36,301 bases of DNA from an uncultured Flavobacteriaceae bacterium (lineage in GTDB: Bacteria; Bacteroidota; Bacteroidia; Flavobacteriales; Flavobacteriaceae). This document shows, piece after piece, positions 1 to 8,291 of this stretch; the stretch's first letter is position 1; every line of letters begins with the position of its first letter. A program made the position numbers and the translations under genes. Location of the stretch: positions 1-36,301 of the forward strand of contig CANMLX010000043.1 of the NCBI GenBank assembly GCA_947498845.1, written 5' to 3'. A model generated the notes under the pieces. That model saw only the letters and a program-made list of their open reading frames with translations. It had not been told where the DNA came from and did no database searches.

Positions 1-66
1 CTTTGTCGAAATGCGCAGTCGAAGCATACCCCTATGGCTCTGCCTCGGGGATAGTTCGTTTCAAGA
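1..66. repeat. GC-rich palindromic repeat downstream of the first TPM gene
   Basis: This short GC-rich stretch in an AT-rich background has a CCCC...GGGG foldback with GGCTCTGCC in the loop. On the minus strand it reads CCCCGAGGCAGAGCC, which resembles two units between the second TPM gene and lemA. It lies just past the stop of the first TPM gene, where it could act as a 3' hairpin (inference). The window edge may cut it. Confidence 0.45.
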
Positions 67-99
67 AATTTTTTATTAATGCATTAAAAGAGAAATAGT

Positions 100-960
100 T
101 TACCAACCTCCTGAAGCGCCACCGCCACCAAAGCCACCGCCACCAAAGCCACCACCAAAGCCGCCGCTTCCTCCACCAGAAGACCAGCCTCCGCCTCCTG
201 AACTGCCCCAGCCACTAGATGAACTGCTGCGTCCCATATTACTTAATATGATGGTTTCTAAAATATCGGTAGCATTAGATCGCCTTCTGCGCCCTCCATG
301 ACCACCACCGCCTTTATTTTTAGAAGAGAAAACAACAAGTAAAACAACGACGATTAAAAATAAGAATACTATAGGTCGAAAATCAATAGGGCCATTGGAC
401 GACCGTGTTCCTTTATATTCTCCATTGAGTACTTCAAAAATGGCAGTAGCACCACGATCAAGACCACCATAATAGTTACCTTGTTTAAAATAAGGAATTA
501 TGTCCCGTTCAATAATACGTCTGGACATAGCATCGGTCAACAAATGCTCAACACCATATCCTGTATTAATAGAAATTTTCCTGTCGTTTTGAGCTAATAA
601 TACAAGAATACCATTATCTTCTTTTTCTTGACCAATACCCCATTTCTGTCCCCACTGTGCGCCCAAATAATTTATATTCTCTCCATTTGTTGAAGCAATA
701 ATAGCAACTACTATCTGTGTAGAAGTCGTATCTGAATATTTTATGAGCTTACGTTCTAAACTACTTTTTTGTGAAGCAGAAAGTAGTTTTGTATAATCGT
801 AAACACTTGTTTGATCTTTTAATTTTGGCTTATCTGGTATATCAAACTGGGCAAAAGAACTACTAAAGCATAATAACCCAAATAATAAAGTGAGTATTTT
901 GCTTTTATGTTTTATAAAAACTAATGATTGGAAATTGGAGGTTTGAAATGGCATAATCAA
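100..960 (-). CDS. TPM-domain membrane protein with Gly/Ser-rich tail (YgcG-like)
   Basis: This 286-residue protein has an N-terminal signal peptide (cleavage probably after Ala37 in SSSFAQFD). A TPM domain follows at about residues 45-180, with the conserved YGVEHLLTD stretch and the DRKISINTGYG strand. A membrane segment lies near 195-213, and the tail is very rich in Gly and Ser, partly as GGGFGGGGFGGGG. TPM-domain proteins are membrane-anchored, with the domain outside the cytoplasm; in plants the fold is linked to photosystem II repair, while the bacterial role is largely unknown. A second start (Met3) is possible. The gene starts 4 bp after a second TPM gene and follows lemA, a common Bacteroidota grouping, so an envelope or membrane-quality role is likely (inference). 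Confidence 0.9.
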   Translation of the reverse strand: MIMPFQTSNFQSLVFIKHKSKILTLLFGLLCFSSSFAQFDIPDKPKLKDQTSVYDYTKLLSASQKSSLERKLIKYSDTTSTQIVVAIIASTNGENINYLGAQWGQKWGIGQEKEDNGILVLLAQNDRKISINTGYGVEHLLTDAMSRRIIERDIIPYFKQGNYYGGLDRGATAIFEVLNGEYKGTRSSNGPIDFRPIVFLFLIVVVLLVVFSSKNKGGGGHGGRRRRSNATDILETIILSNMGRSSSSSGWGSSGGGGWSSGGGSGGFGGGFGGGGFGGGGASGGW

Positions 961-964
961 CTAC

Positions 965-1402
965 TTATCCCTTAGAAATTTTGTTAGTTAATTCGTTTTC
1001 ATCCAAATCTGTATAAGGAAAATATTGTTTAAGCTGTTCACCAGATTTTAATACACCTTCTATAAGCCCTTGTTTAAAATCACCTTGCTTAAAGTGAGTT
1101 TGCATAGTATCCTTGGTACTATTCCAAAAATTTTCACCTACCACATTATTAATGCCTTTATCGCCGTAGATAGTAAAGGTTTTATCATCTACAGCTACAT
1201 ATATTAATACAGCATTTCTAAGTTTGGTGTTATCCATTTTTAAGTTATGAAATAATTCTAAAGACCGTTTTTCTGGATCGCCGTTAGAGGTTTTTTCAAT
1301 ATGTACACGAATTTCACCAGAGGTTTTTAACTCTGCTTGCCTAATAGCTTCAACAATAGCTTGTTCCTCTGTAGTGGAAAGAAAATCTTCAACTTTAGAC
1401 AT
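965..1402 (-). CDS. TPM-domain protein without signal peptide
   Basis: This 145-residue protein is almost entirely a TPM domain: the SGEIRVHIE motif lies near the N-terminus, followed by RNAVLIYVAVDDKTFTIYGD and a helical C-terminal half. It has no signal peptide or membrane span, unlike the TPM protein encoded 4 bp downstream, with which it is surely co-transcribed. Paired short and long TPM genes next to lemA are usual in Bacteroidota. The two probably work on the same membrane-associated process (inference); no catalytic residues can be named. The family call is firm, the function unknown. Confidence 0.9.
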   Translation of the reverse strand: MSKVEDFLSTTEEQAIVEAIRQAELKTSGEIRVHIEKTSNGDPEKRSLELFHNLKMDNTKLRNAVLIYVAVDDKTFTIYGDKGINNVVGENFWNSTKDTMQTHFKQGDFKQGLIEGVLKSGEQLKQYFPYTDLDENELTNKISKG

Positions 1403-1439
1403 TTAAATTTTTAGTTTATGGATTATTCGATAATCGAGA

Positions 1440-1516
1440 TTTAAATGCTCTGTGGCTTGCCTCGAAATCAAAATGTTTTTTCAATGAATGCCTCGTGGGC
1501 TTGCCCGAGGTAGTTT
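1440..1516. repeat. Two GC-rich palindromic repeat units between lemA and TPM genes
   Basis: Two related units sit in the 119-bp gap. One contains CCTCGTGGGCTTGCCCGAGG (a 5-bp outer stem, CCTCG/CGAGG) at about 1491-1510; the other contains GTGGCTTGCCTCGA near 1452-1465. On the minus strand both read GAGGCAAGCC or a close variant, like the repeat at the window start. They lie inside the presumed lemA-TPM transcript, where they could form RNA hairpins that lower downstream expression (inference). Confidence 0.45.
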
Positions 1517-1521
1517 ACTAA

Positions 1522-2109
1522 CTATTTAAAATCAAATTTCACTTTAGGTGCTTTTTCTGCACCAGCTTCAGCTTCAAAATAAGCTTTTTTACTAAAACCT
1601 AAAATTCCAGCAAATAAATTATTAGGGAACGATCTAACCACTTCGTTATATGGTTTTACGGCCTCATTAAAACGGTCACGAGCTACATTAATTCTGTTTT
1701 CTGTTCCCTCAAGTTGAGATTGAAGTTCTAAGAAGTTTTGATTAGCTTTTAATTCTGGGTAACGTTCTACAGTTACTAATAAACTCTTTAAAGCCCCAGA
1801 TAGTCCCCCTTGAACTTCATTAAACTTTGCTAATTGTTCAGGCGTGATGTTAGATGGATCTATATTTACAGATGTCGCTTTAGCTCTGGCATTAATAACA
1901 GCTTCGAGTGTGCCTTTTTCAAAATCTGCAGCGCCTTTTACGGTGCCTACTAAATTATCAATTAAATCGGCACGTCTTTGATAGGAACTTTCTACTTTAC
2001 CCCACGCTTCTTCTACGTTTTCGTCTAGTCCAACCATAGCGTTGTAGCTTTTAATTCCAAAAAGAACTAATGCGCCTATAATTACAATTGGTATGATCCA
2101 TTTTTTCAT
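1522..2109 (-). CDS. lemA: LemA family protein
   Basis: This 195-residue protein starts with one N-terminal membrane segment (about residues 4-22, IIPIVIIGALVLFGI), then has the long helical LemA domain with the family pattern YQRRADLIDNLV and the stretch VTVERYPELKANQNFLELQ. Length and architecture match the family. LemA proteins are membrane-anchored helical bundles of unsettled function, often encoded next to TPM or M48 protease genes. Here two TPM genes lie downstream on the same strand after a 119-bp gap carrying palindromic repeats, so the three are probably one transcription unit. The symbol follows the family name and does not imply known biochemistry. Confidence 0.95.
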   Translation of the reverse strand: MKKWIIPIVIIGALVLFGIKSYNAMVGLDENVEEAWGKVESSYQRRADLIDNLVGTVKGAADFEKGTLEAVINARAKATSVNIDPSNITPEQLAKFNEVQGGLSGALKSLLVTVERYPELKANQNFLELQSQLEGTENRINVARDRFNEAVKPYNEVVRSFPNNLFAGILGFSKKAYFEAEAGAEKAPKVKFDFK

Positions 2110-2228
2110 GATAAAATTATTTAATAGTGTTATTGGTTATTTAGTAAGACTCAAAATTTATATAAAAGTTACTTCTTTTTAAAAAACCTTTTAAAGGTAC
2201 TATATATTTTGGAGAACTTGAAAAGTGA

Positions 2229-2558
2229 TTACAATTGTTCTTTAATTTTAATAAGCTGGTGTTTAATGTTTTCCAATTTACTAATAATTTCAAAGTTACT
2301 AAGTGCCTGTTTTTTCTCTTCCTTTAAATGCGTTTTCGCACCATCCAGAGTAAAGCCTCTTTCTTTAACTAGATGATAAATAAATTTAAGATTTTTAATG
2401 TCCTCAGGGGTAAACTTACGATTTCCCTTGGCATTTTTTTTGGGTTTTAAAATATCAAATTCTTTTTCCCAAAAGCGAATTAAAGATGTGTTTACCTGAA
2501 AAGCTTTGGCAACTTCACCGATGGAATAATAGCGTTTTTCAGGGAGTTCGATGTGCAT
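2229..2558 (-). CDS. MerR-family transcriptional regulator (short)
   Basis: This 109-residue protein is mostly the MerR winged helix-turn-helix: YYSIGEVAKAFQVNTSLIRFW opens the domain, and ERGFTLDGAKTHLKE closes the DNA-binding part. A short helix follows (to about residue 109) that could make the antiparallel dimer coiled coil. There is no effector domain and no Cys cluster, so this is not a metal sensor of the classical type. Its ATG overlaps the stop of the upstream M23 peptidase gene by one base (TAATG), so the two are translationally coupled. The peptidase-MerR pair is common in flavobacteria; the regulator's targets cannot be told from sequence. Confidence 0.92.
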   Translation of the reverse strand: MHIELPEKRYYSIGEVAKAFQVNTSLIRFWEKEFDILKPKKNAKGNRKFTPEDIKNLKFIYHLVKERGFTLDGAKTHLKEEKKQALSNFEIISKLENIKHQLIKIKEQL

Positions 2559-3529
2559 TAATCCAGAGATTGATTTTCTAATGAGGCATGTTCTAAAAGG
2601 CGGTTGAATTCTTCGGACGTTAAACTACCGTAATAAAAGTTTATCGGATTTATTTTTTCACCATCTTTTATAATTTCGTAATGTAAATGAGGCGCTTGAG
2701 AACGTCCAGTGCTTCCCACAAAACCAATTAAGTCGCCTCGCTTAACTTTCTGGTTTTTTCTAACATTATATTTATACAAATGCGCATATAAACTAATATA
2801 TCCAAAACCATGGTCAATTCTAATATGCTTACCATAACCCGTAGAACCAGAGTCTGCTCTAACCACAACACCATCACCACTGGCATAAATAGGAGTCCCT
2901 CTGGGTGCAGTAAAATCCATGCCCCAATGCATTTTTCTGGCTTTAGTAAAAGGGTCGGATCGCATGCCATATCCAGAAGCCATACGTTTTAAGTCTTGAT
3001 TTCTAACAGGTTGAATAGCTGGTATAGCAGCTAAAAGTTTTTCTTTTTCTTCGGCTAGAACCGCAATTTCATCAAGAGATTTAGATTGTACTACAATTTG
3101 TTTTTGTAGAATATCAATACGTTTATTAGTCTCTACAATTAATTTAGAATTGTCATAACCCTCTAAATTTCTATAACGGTTTACACCTCCAAATCCAGCA
3201 CGCCTTTGTTCTTCTGGAATAGGATTAGATTCAAAATAAACACGATAGATATTATTATCTCTATCTTCGATATTAGCTAAGACCGCTTCAGCTTCAGACA
3301 TTTTTTTGTTCACCAAATCAAATTGTAATTGCATATTTTGCAATTCCCTGTTTAGCGCCTTTTCTCTCGGGGATTCTACATAATAACCACCAATAAAAAC
3401 GAATAAAAAGGCAAACAATGCCGATGCCAGTAAAAAAAGAGAAATATAAGTGAATTTGGTTATCCTTTTATGTTCAATTTTTCTATAAGAAAGTGATTCG
3501 GGATCGTAATAATATTTTACCTTACTCAT
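2558..3529 (-). CDS. M23 family metallopeptidase (membrane-anchored LytM/NlpD type)
   Basis: This 323-residue protein has a short cytoplasmic N-terminus, one membrane segment (about 27-48), coiled coils at about 55-95 and 130-165, and a C-terminal peptidase_M23 domain from about residue 182. Zinc-site residues are visible: His201 and Asp205 in MHWGMD, and His281/His283 in PHLHYE. Such proteins cut peptidoglycan cross-links or activate amidases in the periplasm; with the site intact, an active Gly-Gly or DD-endopeptidase is plausible. The gene is divergent from alaS, and MerR overlaps its stop codon. The exact peptide bond cut is not known. Confidence 0.94.
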   Translation of the reverse strand: MSKVKYYYDPESLSYRKIEHKRITKFTYISLFLLASALFAFLFVFIGGYYVESPREKALNRELQNMQLQFDLVNKKMSEAEAVLANIEDRDNNIYRVYFESNPIPEEQRRAGFGGVNRYRNLEGYDNSKLIVETNKRIDILQKQIVVQSKSLDEIAVLAEEKEKLLAAIPAIQPVRNQDLKRMASGYGMRSDPFTKARKMHWGMDFTAPRGTPIYASGDGVVVRADSGSTGYGKHIRIDHGFGYISLYAHLYKYNVRKNQKVKRGDLIGFVGSTGRSQAPHLHYEIIKDGEKINPINFYYGSLTSEEFNRLLEHASLENQSLD

Positions 3530-3543
3530 TATTTAAAATATAC

Positions 3544-3551
3544 TATTTTTG
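3544..3551 (+). promoter_or_regulatory. Candidate -7 element upstream of alaS
   Basis: TATTTTTG matches the Bacteroidota -7 motif TAnnTTTG and is followed by GCAGC. No TTG is seen at the right distance upstream, and the 5' UTR before alaS would be about 190 nt, so this is only a candidate. Confidence 0.3.
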
Positions 3552-3746
3552 CAGCTCAAATAATTCAGTTTTTATACTGTATTTACATTGTTTAACGATT
3601 ATAATTACTAAAAAATTATTCCTTGAGAAAGGAATAAGTTGTGAAAAGTAACTATAGAACTATTAAAATTATAGTAGAATCGGCGAGTAAATATAAAAAT
3701 TGTTTTGTAAATACTATAATTAAACCAATACGAGTACACCAGATAA

Positions 3747-6359
3747 ATGAAATCTCAGGAAGTAAGATCTAAGTTTTTAAGTTTTTTTGAAGATAAAAAA
3801 CACACTATTGTACCCTCAGCACCAATGGTTTTAAAAGATGACCCAACCCTTATGTTTGTAAATTCGGGAATGGCACCTTTTAAAGAATATTTTTTGGGAA
3901 ATACAGCCCCAAAGAGTAACAGAATTGCAGATACTCAAAAATGTTTACGTGTTTCTGGAAAACATAACGATTTAGAAGAAGTAGGGTATGACACTTATCA
4001 CCATACCTTATTTGAAATGCTAGGTAATTGGAGTTTTGGTGATTATTTTAAGAAAGAAGCTATTGCTTGGGCCTGGGAATTATTAACTAAAGTTTACGGT
4101 ATCGATAAAGATATTTTATATGTTACAGTTTTTGAAGGCGATGAAGACGATGGTACTAAGATGGATACCGAGGCTTACGATTTTTGGAAAGAATACATCG
4201 CCGAAGACCGTATTTTAAAAGGCAATAAAAAAGATAATTTTTGGGAAATGGGAGATCAGGGACCATGTGGACCTTGTAGTGAAATACATGTCGATATTCG
4301 TTCTGCAGAAGAAAAAGCAAAAGTTTCTGGTAAAACATTGGTGAATATGGATCACCCCCAAGTTGTAGAGATTTGGAACTTGGTATTCATGCAATATAAC
4401 AGAAAAGCCAGTGGCGTATTGGAAACGCTTCCAAATAAGCATATCGATACAGGTATGGGGTTTGAGCGTTTATGTATGGTGTTACAAGGTGTACAATCTA
4501 ATTATGATACCGATGTGTTTACACCCATAATTAGAGAAATAGAAACCATTACCAATAAAGATTATGCTAAAGATGAAAAAGTAGATATTGCTATTCGTGT
4601 AATTTCAGATCATGTAAGAGCAGTGGCCTTTTCTATAGCAGATGGACAATTACCAAGTAATACTGGCGCAGGATATGTAATTCGTAGAATTTTGCGTCGC
4701 GCAGTACGTTACGGATTTACGTTTTTAGATAAAAAAGAGCCTTTTATTTATAGGTTAGTAGGTGTATTATGCGAAAGTATGGGAAAAGCATTCCCAGAAT
4801 TAAAAGTCCAAAAACAACTTATAGAAAATGTTATTAAAGAAGAAGAGCAATCGTTTTTAAGAACATTGGATCAAGGGCTAGTACTTTTAAATGGTATAAT
4901 GAAGGGGGCTAAAGGCGATGTGGTTTCAGGAGAAAAAGCCTTTGAACTATATGATACGTATGGATTCCCTATAGATTTAACGGCTTTAATTCTTTCAGAA
5001 AAAGGATTAAAGTTGGACGAAAAAGGGTTTAATGCTCAATTAGAAAAGCAAAAGAAGCGTTCTCGTGCTGCAAGTGAAATGTCTACAGACGATTGGACAA
5101 ACATAGTAGATGATAGAGAACAAGAATTTATAGGGTATGACACTCTGGAAGCTCAAGTGAAGTTGACCAGATATAGAAAAGTCTCGTCTAAAAAAGACGG
5201 TGATATGTATCAAATAGTATTTAATTTAACACCATTTTATCCAGAAGGTGGAGGTCAAGTAGGAGATAAGGGCTATTTACAGGATGCTCATGGGGATGTG
5301 GTATATATAATAGATACCAAAAAGGAAAGTAATGTGATTATTCATTATGCTAAAAATTTACCTAAGGATATTAATGGATCGTTTAAGGCTGTTGTAGATG
5401 CAAAACAACGCCATAGAACAGAGTGTAACCATACAGCAACACATTTATTACATCAAGCTTTAAGAGAAATTTTGGGAACACATGTAGAGCAAAAAGGGAG
5501 CGCTGTACATTCTAAATATTTACGTTTCGATTTTTCACATTTTTCAAAACTTACAGTTGAAGAATTACGTGATGTAGAAAATTTTGTAAATAGAAGAATT
5601 GAAGGAAAATTGCCTTTAATAGAAAAACGAAATATTCCCAAGGAGGAAGCTATAGCCGAAGGCGCAATGAGTTTATTTGGAGAAAAGTATGGAGATACAG
5701 TACGCTCTATTCGTTTTGGACAATCTGTAGAGCTTTGTGGAGGAACACATGTTAGCAATACTGCAGATATCTGGCATTTTAAAATAGTGTCTGAAGGCGC
5801 AGTAGCCTCTGGAATTCGTAGGATTGAAGCTATTACTAGTGATGCAGTTAAGGAATTCTACCATGAAAATAATAGAGCTTATTACGACATGAGAGATTTG
5901 CTTAACAATGCTAAAGAACCAGTAAAAGCACTTAAAAATCTACAAGAAGAAAATGCGAGTTTAAAGAAACAAATAGAAACACTTTTAAAAGATAAGGCCA
6001 AAAATATTAAGGCGGAATTAAAAAACGAGTTAAAGGAAGTTAATGGTGTACAATTTTTAGCTAAAAAGTTAGATTTAGATGCTGGAGGATTAAAAGATGT
6101 GGCTTTTGAGTTAGGAAGTCAGTTTGATAATCTATTTGTATTATTTGGAACCGAACAAAACGGAAAAGCACTATTATCATGCTATATATCCAAGCAATTA
6201 GTAGCCGATAAAGATTTAAATGCAGGACAAGTAGTAAGAGAATTAGGGAAATATATCCAAGGTGGTGGCGGTGGTCAGCCCTTTTTTGCAACAGCAGGCG
6301 GTAAGAATCCAGCAGGGATTGATGAGGCACTATCTAAAGCGAAGGAATATGTTGTATAG
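3747..6359 (+). CDS. alaS: Alanine--tRNA ligase
   Basis: This 870-residue enzyme charges tRNA-Ala with alanine in the cytoplasm. It begins with the class II catalytic domain (RSKFLSFFEDKKHTIVPSAP; motif 2 near SGKHNDLEEVGYDTYHHT), followed by the tRNA-recognition region, the editing domain and a C-Ala domain ending in the Gly-rich GGGGGQPFFATAGG. The editing zinc-site residues are all present: His562 and His566 (HTATH), Cys664 and His668 (CGGTH). Length is normal for a bacterial AlaRS. The small membrane-protein gene starts 17 bp after its stop, so some read-through transcription is likely. Identification is secure. Confidence 0.98.
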   Translation: MKSQEVRSKFLSFFEDKKHTIVPSAPMVLKDDPTLMFVNSGMAPFKEYFLGNTAPKSNRIADTQKCLRVSGKHNDLEEVGYDTYHHTLFEMLGNWSFGDYFKKEAIAWAWELLTKVYGIDKDILYVTVFEGDEDDGTKMDTEAYDFWKEYIAEDRILKGNKKDNFWEMGDQGPCGPCSEIHVDIRSAEEKAKVSGKTLVNMDHPQVVEIWNLVFMQYNRKASGVLETLPNKHIDTGMGFERLCMVLQGVQSNYDTDVFTPIIREIETITNKDYAKDEKVDIAIRVISDHVRAVAFSIADGQLPSNTGAGYVIRRILRRAVRYGFTFLDKKEPFIYRLVGVLCESMGKAFPELKVQKQLIENVIKEEEQSFLRTLDQGLVLLNGIMKGAKGDVVSGEKAFELYDTYGFPIDLTALILSEKGLKLDEKGFNAQLEKQKKRSRAASEMSTDDWTNIVDDREQEFIGYDTLEAQVKLTRYRKVSSKKDGDMYQIVFNLTPFYPEGGGQVGDKGYLQDAHGDVVYIIDTKKESNVIIHYAKNLPKDINGSFKAVVDAKQRHRTECNHTATHLLHQALREILGTHVEQKGSAVHSKYLRFDFSHFSKLTVEELRDVENFVNRRIEGKLPLIEKRNIPKEEAIAEGAMSLFGEKYGDTVRSIRFGQSVELCGGTHVSNTADIWHFKIVSEGAVASGIRRIEAITSDAVKEFYHENNRAYYDMRDLLNNAKEPVKALKNLQEENASLKKQIETLLKDKAKNIKAELKNELKEVNGVQFLAKKLDLDAGGLKDVAFELGSQFDNLFVLFGTEQNGKALLSCYISKQLVADKDLNAGQVVRELGKYIQGGGGGQPFFATAGGKNPAGIDEALSKAKEYVV

Positions 6360-6376
6360 GATATGAACTCTAAAAT

Positions 6377-7042
6377 ATGGAATCACTTTGGAGTTCATTT
6401 ATTGATGAATTATATTATGCTAATTATTGGGGTAATATAAAAAAAATAGCCCCTATATTTATTGGTATAATTGCTAGCAAATTTGAAATATGGAATAGGC
6501 TAGAAAGAATTGCCCCAGATATAAGCATCTATTTGTTAACGGGCTATATACTTTATTTCCTGTATCTGTTAGTAAAGAAATCTAGGGGTAATAGTAAAGA
6601 GGTTATCGATAATGGAGTAATTAAACTAACTACAAATAACGATTATGCTCAAAAGGCAACTTCTTTAATTTTAGGCTTTGTTTTAATTGTTTTAACAACG
6701 TATTTTTTATTTTACTCCAACTATTTTAATAAGATTAATGTTGCGCTATTTTTAGTTATTGCAGTATTGATGTTTGTTATGGGGTTTTATCAAAATAGAT
6801 CATTAAAAATATTTTTAGAAAATGATAAAATAGTTTATCAACTTAATCAAACAGACAAGTCTTTTTATTTGAGCGATTTAATAAGTGTCGAATTTACTAA
6901 TAATGACATTTTGTTTTTAAATAAAGATGAAAATAAACATGAATTATCTTTTCTAGAAATGACAAATAAAGATATTGAAATTGCTATAAATTTTTTAAAA
7001 ATGAAATTGAATTCAGATATAAAAGTTCAATTTTTAAGATGA
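6377..7042 (+). CDS. Membrane protein of unknown function
   Basis: This 221-residue protein was not recognised as a named family. It shows three likely membrane segments: near 51-67 (ISIYLLTGYILYFLYLLV), 95-113 (TSLILGFVLIVLTTYFLFY) and 121-138. After these comes a soluble C-terminal half of beta strands (KIFLENDKIVYQLNQ, FYLSDLISVEF) that resembles the PH-like domain of bacterial membrane proteins; this is inference from pattern only. It lies between alaS (17-bp gap) and the GSCFA gene (4-bp ATGA overlap), so it is probably translated together with the latter. Confidence 0.85.
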   Translation: MESLWSSFIDELYYANYWGNIKKIAPIFIGIIASKFEIWNRLERIAPDISIYLLTGYILYFLYLLVKKSRGNSKEVIDNGVIKLTTNNDYAQKATSLILGFVLIVLTTYFLFYSNYFNKINVALFLVIAVLMFVMGFYQNRSLKIFLENDKIVYQLNQTDKSFYLSDLISVEFTNNDILFLNKDENKHELSFLEMTNKDIEIAINFLKMKLNSDIKVQFLR

Positions 7043-8004
7043 AACTACAAACCAAACTCCCATTAGAGAAACAGTCTAAAAACCTAATAGGCTACAATTC
7101 TAGTGTGTTATCATTAGGCTCATGTTTTTCAGAAAATATAGGCAGTAAGTTAGACTATTTTAAGTTTCAATCCCTTATAAACCCATTAGGGATTCTATTT
7201 CATCCAAAAGCTATAGAAGCATTAATTGAAAATGCTGTGAATGAAAAAACATATACAGAATTGGATGTGTTTTTAAACAACGAACAATGGCATAGCTTTG
7301 ATGCACATTCAAAACTAAGTCATACATCAAAAGATGATTTGTTAGTTCATTTAAATGAGCAAATAAAGCGAACAAACGCGTATATTAAGAAATCAACACA
7401 TATTATTATTACGTTGGGTACAGCATGGGTATACCAATTTATAGAGACAAAAACTATAGTCGCTAATTGCCATAAAGTGCCTCAAAGACAATTTAAGAAA
7501 TCATTATTATCTATCGATGCAATATATAAATCACTAATAGCTTTAATAGACTTGATAAATAAGATAAATCCAAAAGCTTTTGTAATCTTTACAGTGTCTC
7601 CTGTACGTCATTTAAAAGATGGATTTGTAGAAAATACGCTAAGTAAATCACACTTGATTTCGGCTATTCATCAGGTTATTACTAAACAATCATCGATAGA
7701 AAATAATCAATTAAGTTATTTCCCATCTTACGAAATTATGATGGACGAATTACGAGACTATCGTTTTTATAACGAAGATATGATTCATCCTAATCAAACT
7801 GCAATTGATTATATATGGAGGGAATTTAAAAATGTTTGGATTTCAAACAACGCTTTAGAAACCATGAACGCTATTGATAGTATCCAAAAGGATATGAAAC
7901 ACAAGCCATTTAACCCAGACTCTAAATCACATAAAAAGTTTCTTGAAAAATTAGAACTAAAAAAAGCGCAAATTTCTTCGCGCTTTTCACATATTAAATT
8001 TTAA
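7039..8004 (+). CDS. GSCFA domain-containing protein
   Basis: This 321-residue protein carries the signature SLGSCFSENIG (Gly27-Ser28-Cys29) of the GSCFA family, and further conserved blocks such as HIIITLGTAWVYQF, VIFTVSPVRHLKDG and the late MIHPNQTAIDYIW. The family is related to SGNH hydrolases; the Ser in the first block and the Asp/His pair in DMIHP would be the hydrolase-like residues (family knowledge plus inference). Substrates are unknown. It has no signal peptide, so it is cytoplasmic. Its ATG overlaps the stop of the upstream membrane-protein gene, and the partnership alaS-membrane protein-GSCFA looks like one operon. Confidence 0.92.
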   Translation: MKLQTKLPLEKQSKNLIGYNSSVLSLGSCFSENIGSKLDYFKFQSLINPLGILFHPKAIEALIENAVNEKTYTELDVFLNNEQWHSFDAHSKLSHTSKDDLLVHLNEQIKRTNAYIKKSTHIIITLGTAWVYQFIETKTIVANCHKVPQRQFKKSLLSIDAIYKSLIALIDLINKINPKAFVIFTVSPVRHLKDGFVENTLSKSHLISAIHQVITKQSSIENNQLSYFPSYEIMMDELRDYRFYNEDMIHPNQTAIDYIWREFKNVWISNNALETMNAIDSIQKDMKHKPFNPDSKSHKKFLEKLELKKAQISSRFSHIKF

Positions 8005-8033
8005 ATAACATGAATCTCGGATAAGAAGATTTA

Positions 8034-8088
8034 TGTCAGTTTGATACTTCTCGATACATCACGCTATGGCGTGACACTCGAAGTGACA
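8034..8088. repeat. Short copy of the TGTCA(C/G)TTC-ended repeat (family B)
   Basis: The segment begins TGTCAGTTTGA and ends CGAAGTGACA, so its ends are inverted repeats, with an inner hairpin CATCACGCTATGGCGTGACA. The same core occurs inverted inside the longer copy at 22773-22886. It is 55 bp long, noncoding, and lies in the convergent gap between the GSCFA gene and the sulfatase operon. I recall similar repeats in many flavobacterial genomes. Confidence 0.6.
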
Positions 8089-8100
8089 CCTTAGGCTCTT

Positions 8101-8261
8101 ATACCAGTTTTGCTATAAAATGAGTTATAAATAATTTGAGTTATTTTACAGGAGTTCAAAGCATAAAAATCAAGCATAGCCTCAGCTACGGTTTATTTTT
8201 TAATGCAGAAATCATGTAAAAGAAACGAATTATATGTCGCATTTTATGGTAGAATTGGTAT
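8101..8261. repeat. MITE-like palindromic element, family A copy 1 (161 bp)
   Basis: Its ends are ATACCAGTTTTGCTATAAAA on the left and, read on the other strand, ATACCAATTCTACCATAAAA on the right, so the terminal inverted repeats match over about 20 bp. The centre holds GCATAGCCTCAGCTACGG flanked by A-rich and T-rich runs. There is no ORF. It fills most of the intergenic gap. Copies 2 (22299-22461) and 3 (34371-34532) have the same ends and nearly the same length. Confidence 0.75.
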
Positions 8262-8291
8262 TATACAAGATTCACGTTAAATAAATCTTTT

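Noticed and set aside
1305..1319. ACACGAATTTCACCA, identical to 15 bases of the GxxExxY element's inverted repeat
   Set aside because: On the coding strand it encodes the conserved GEIRVH part of the TPM domain, so the match is explained by protein constraint, and no second arm or insert is nearby.
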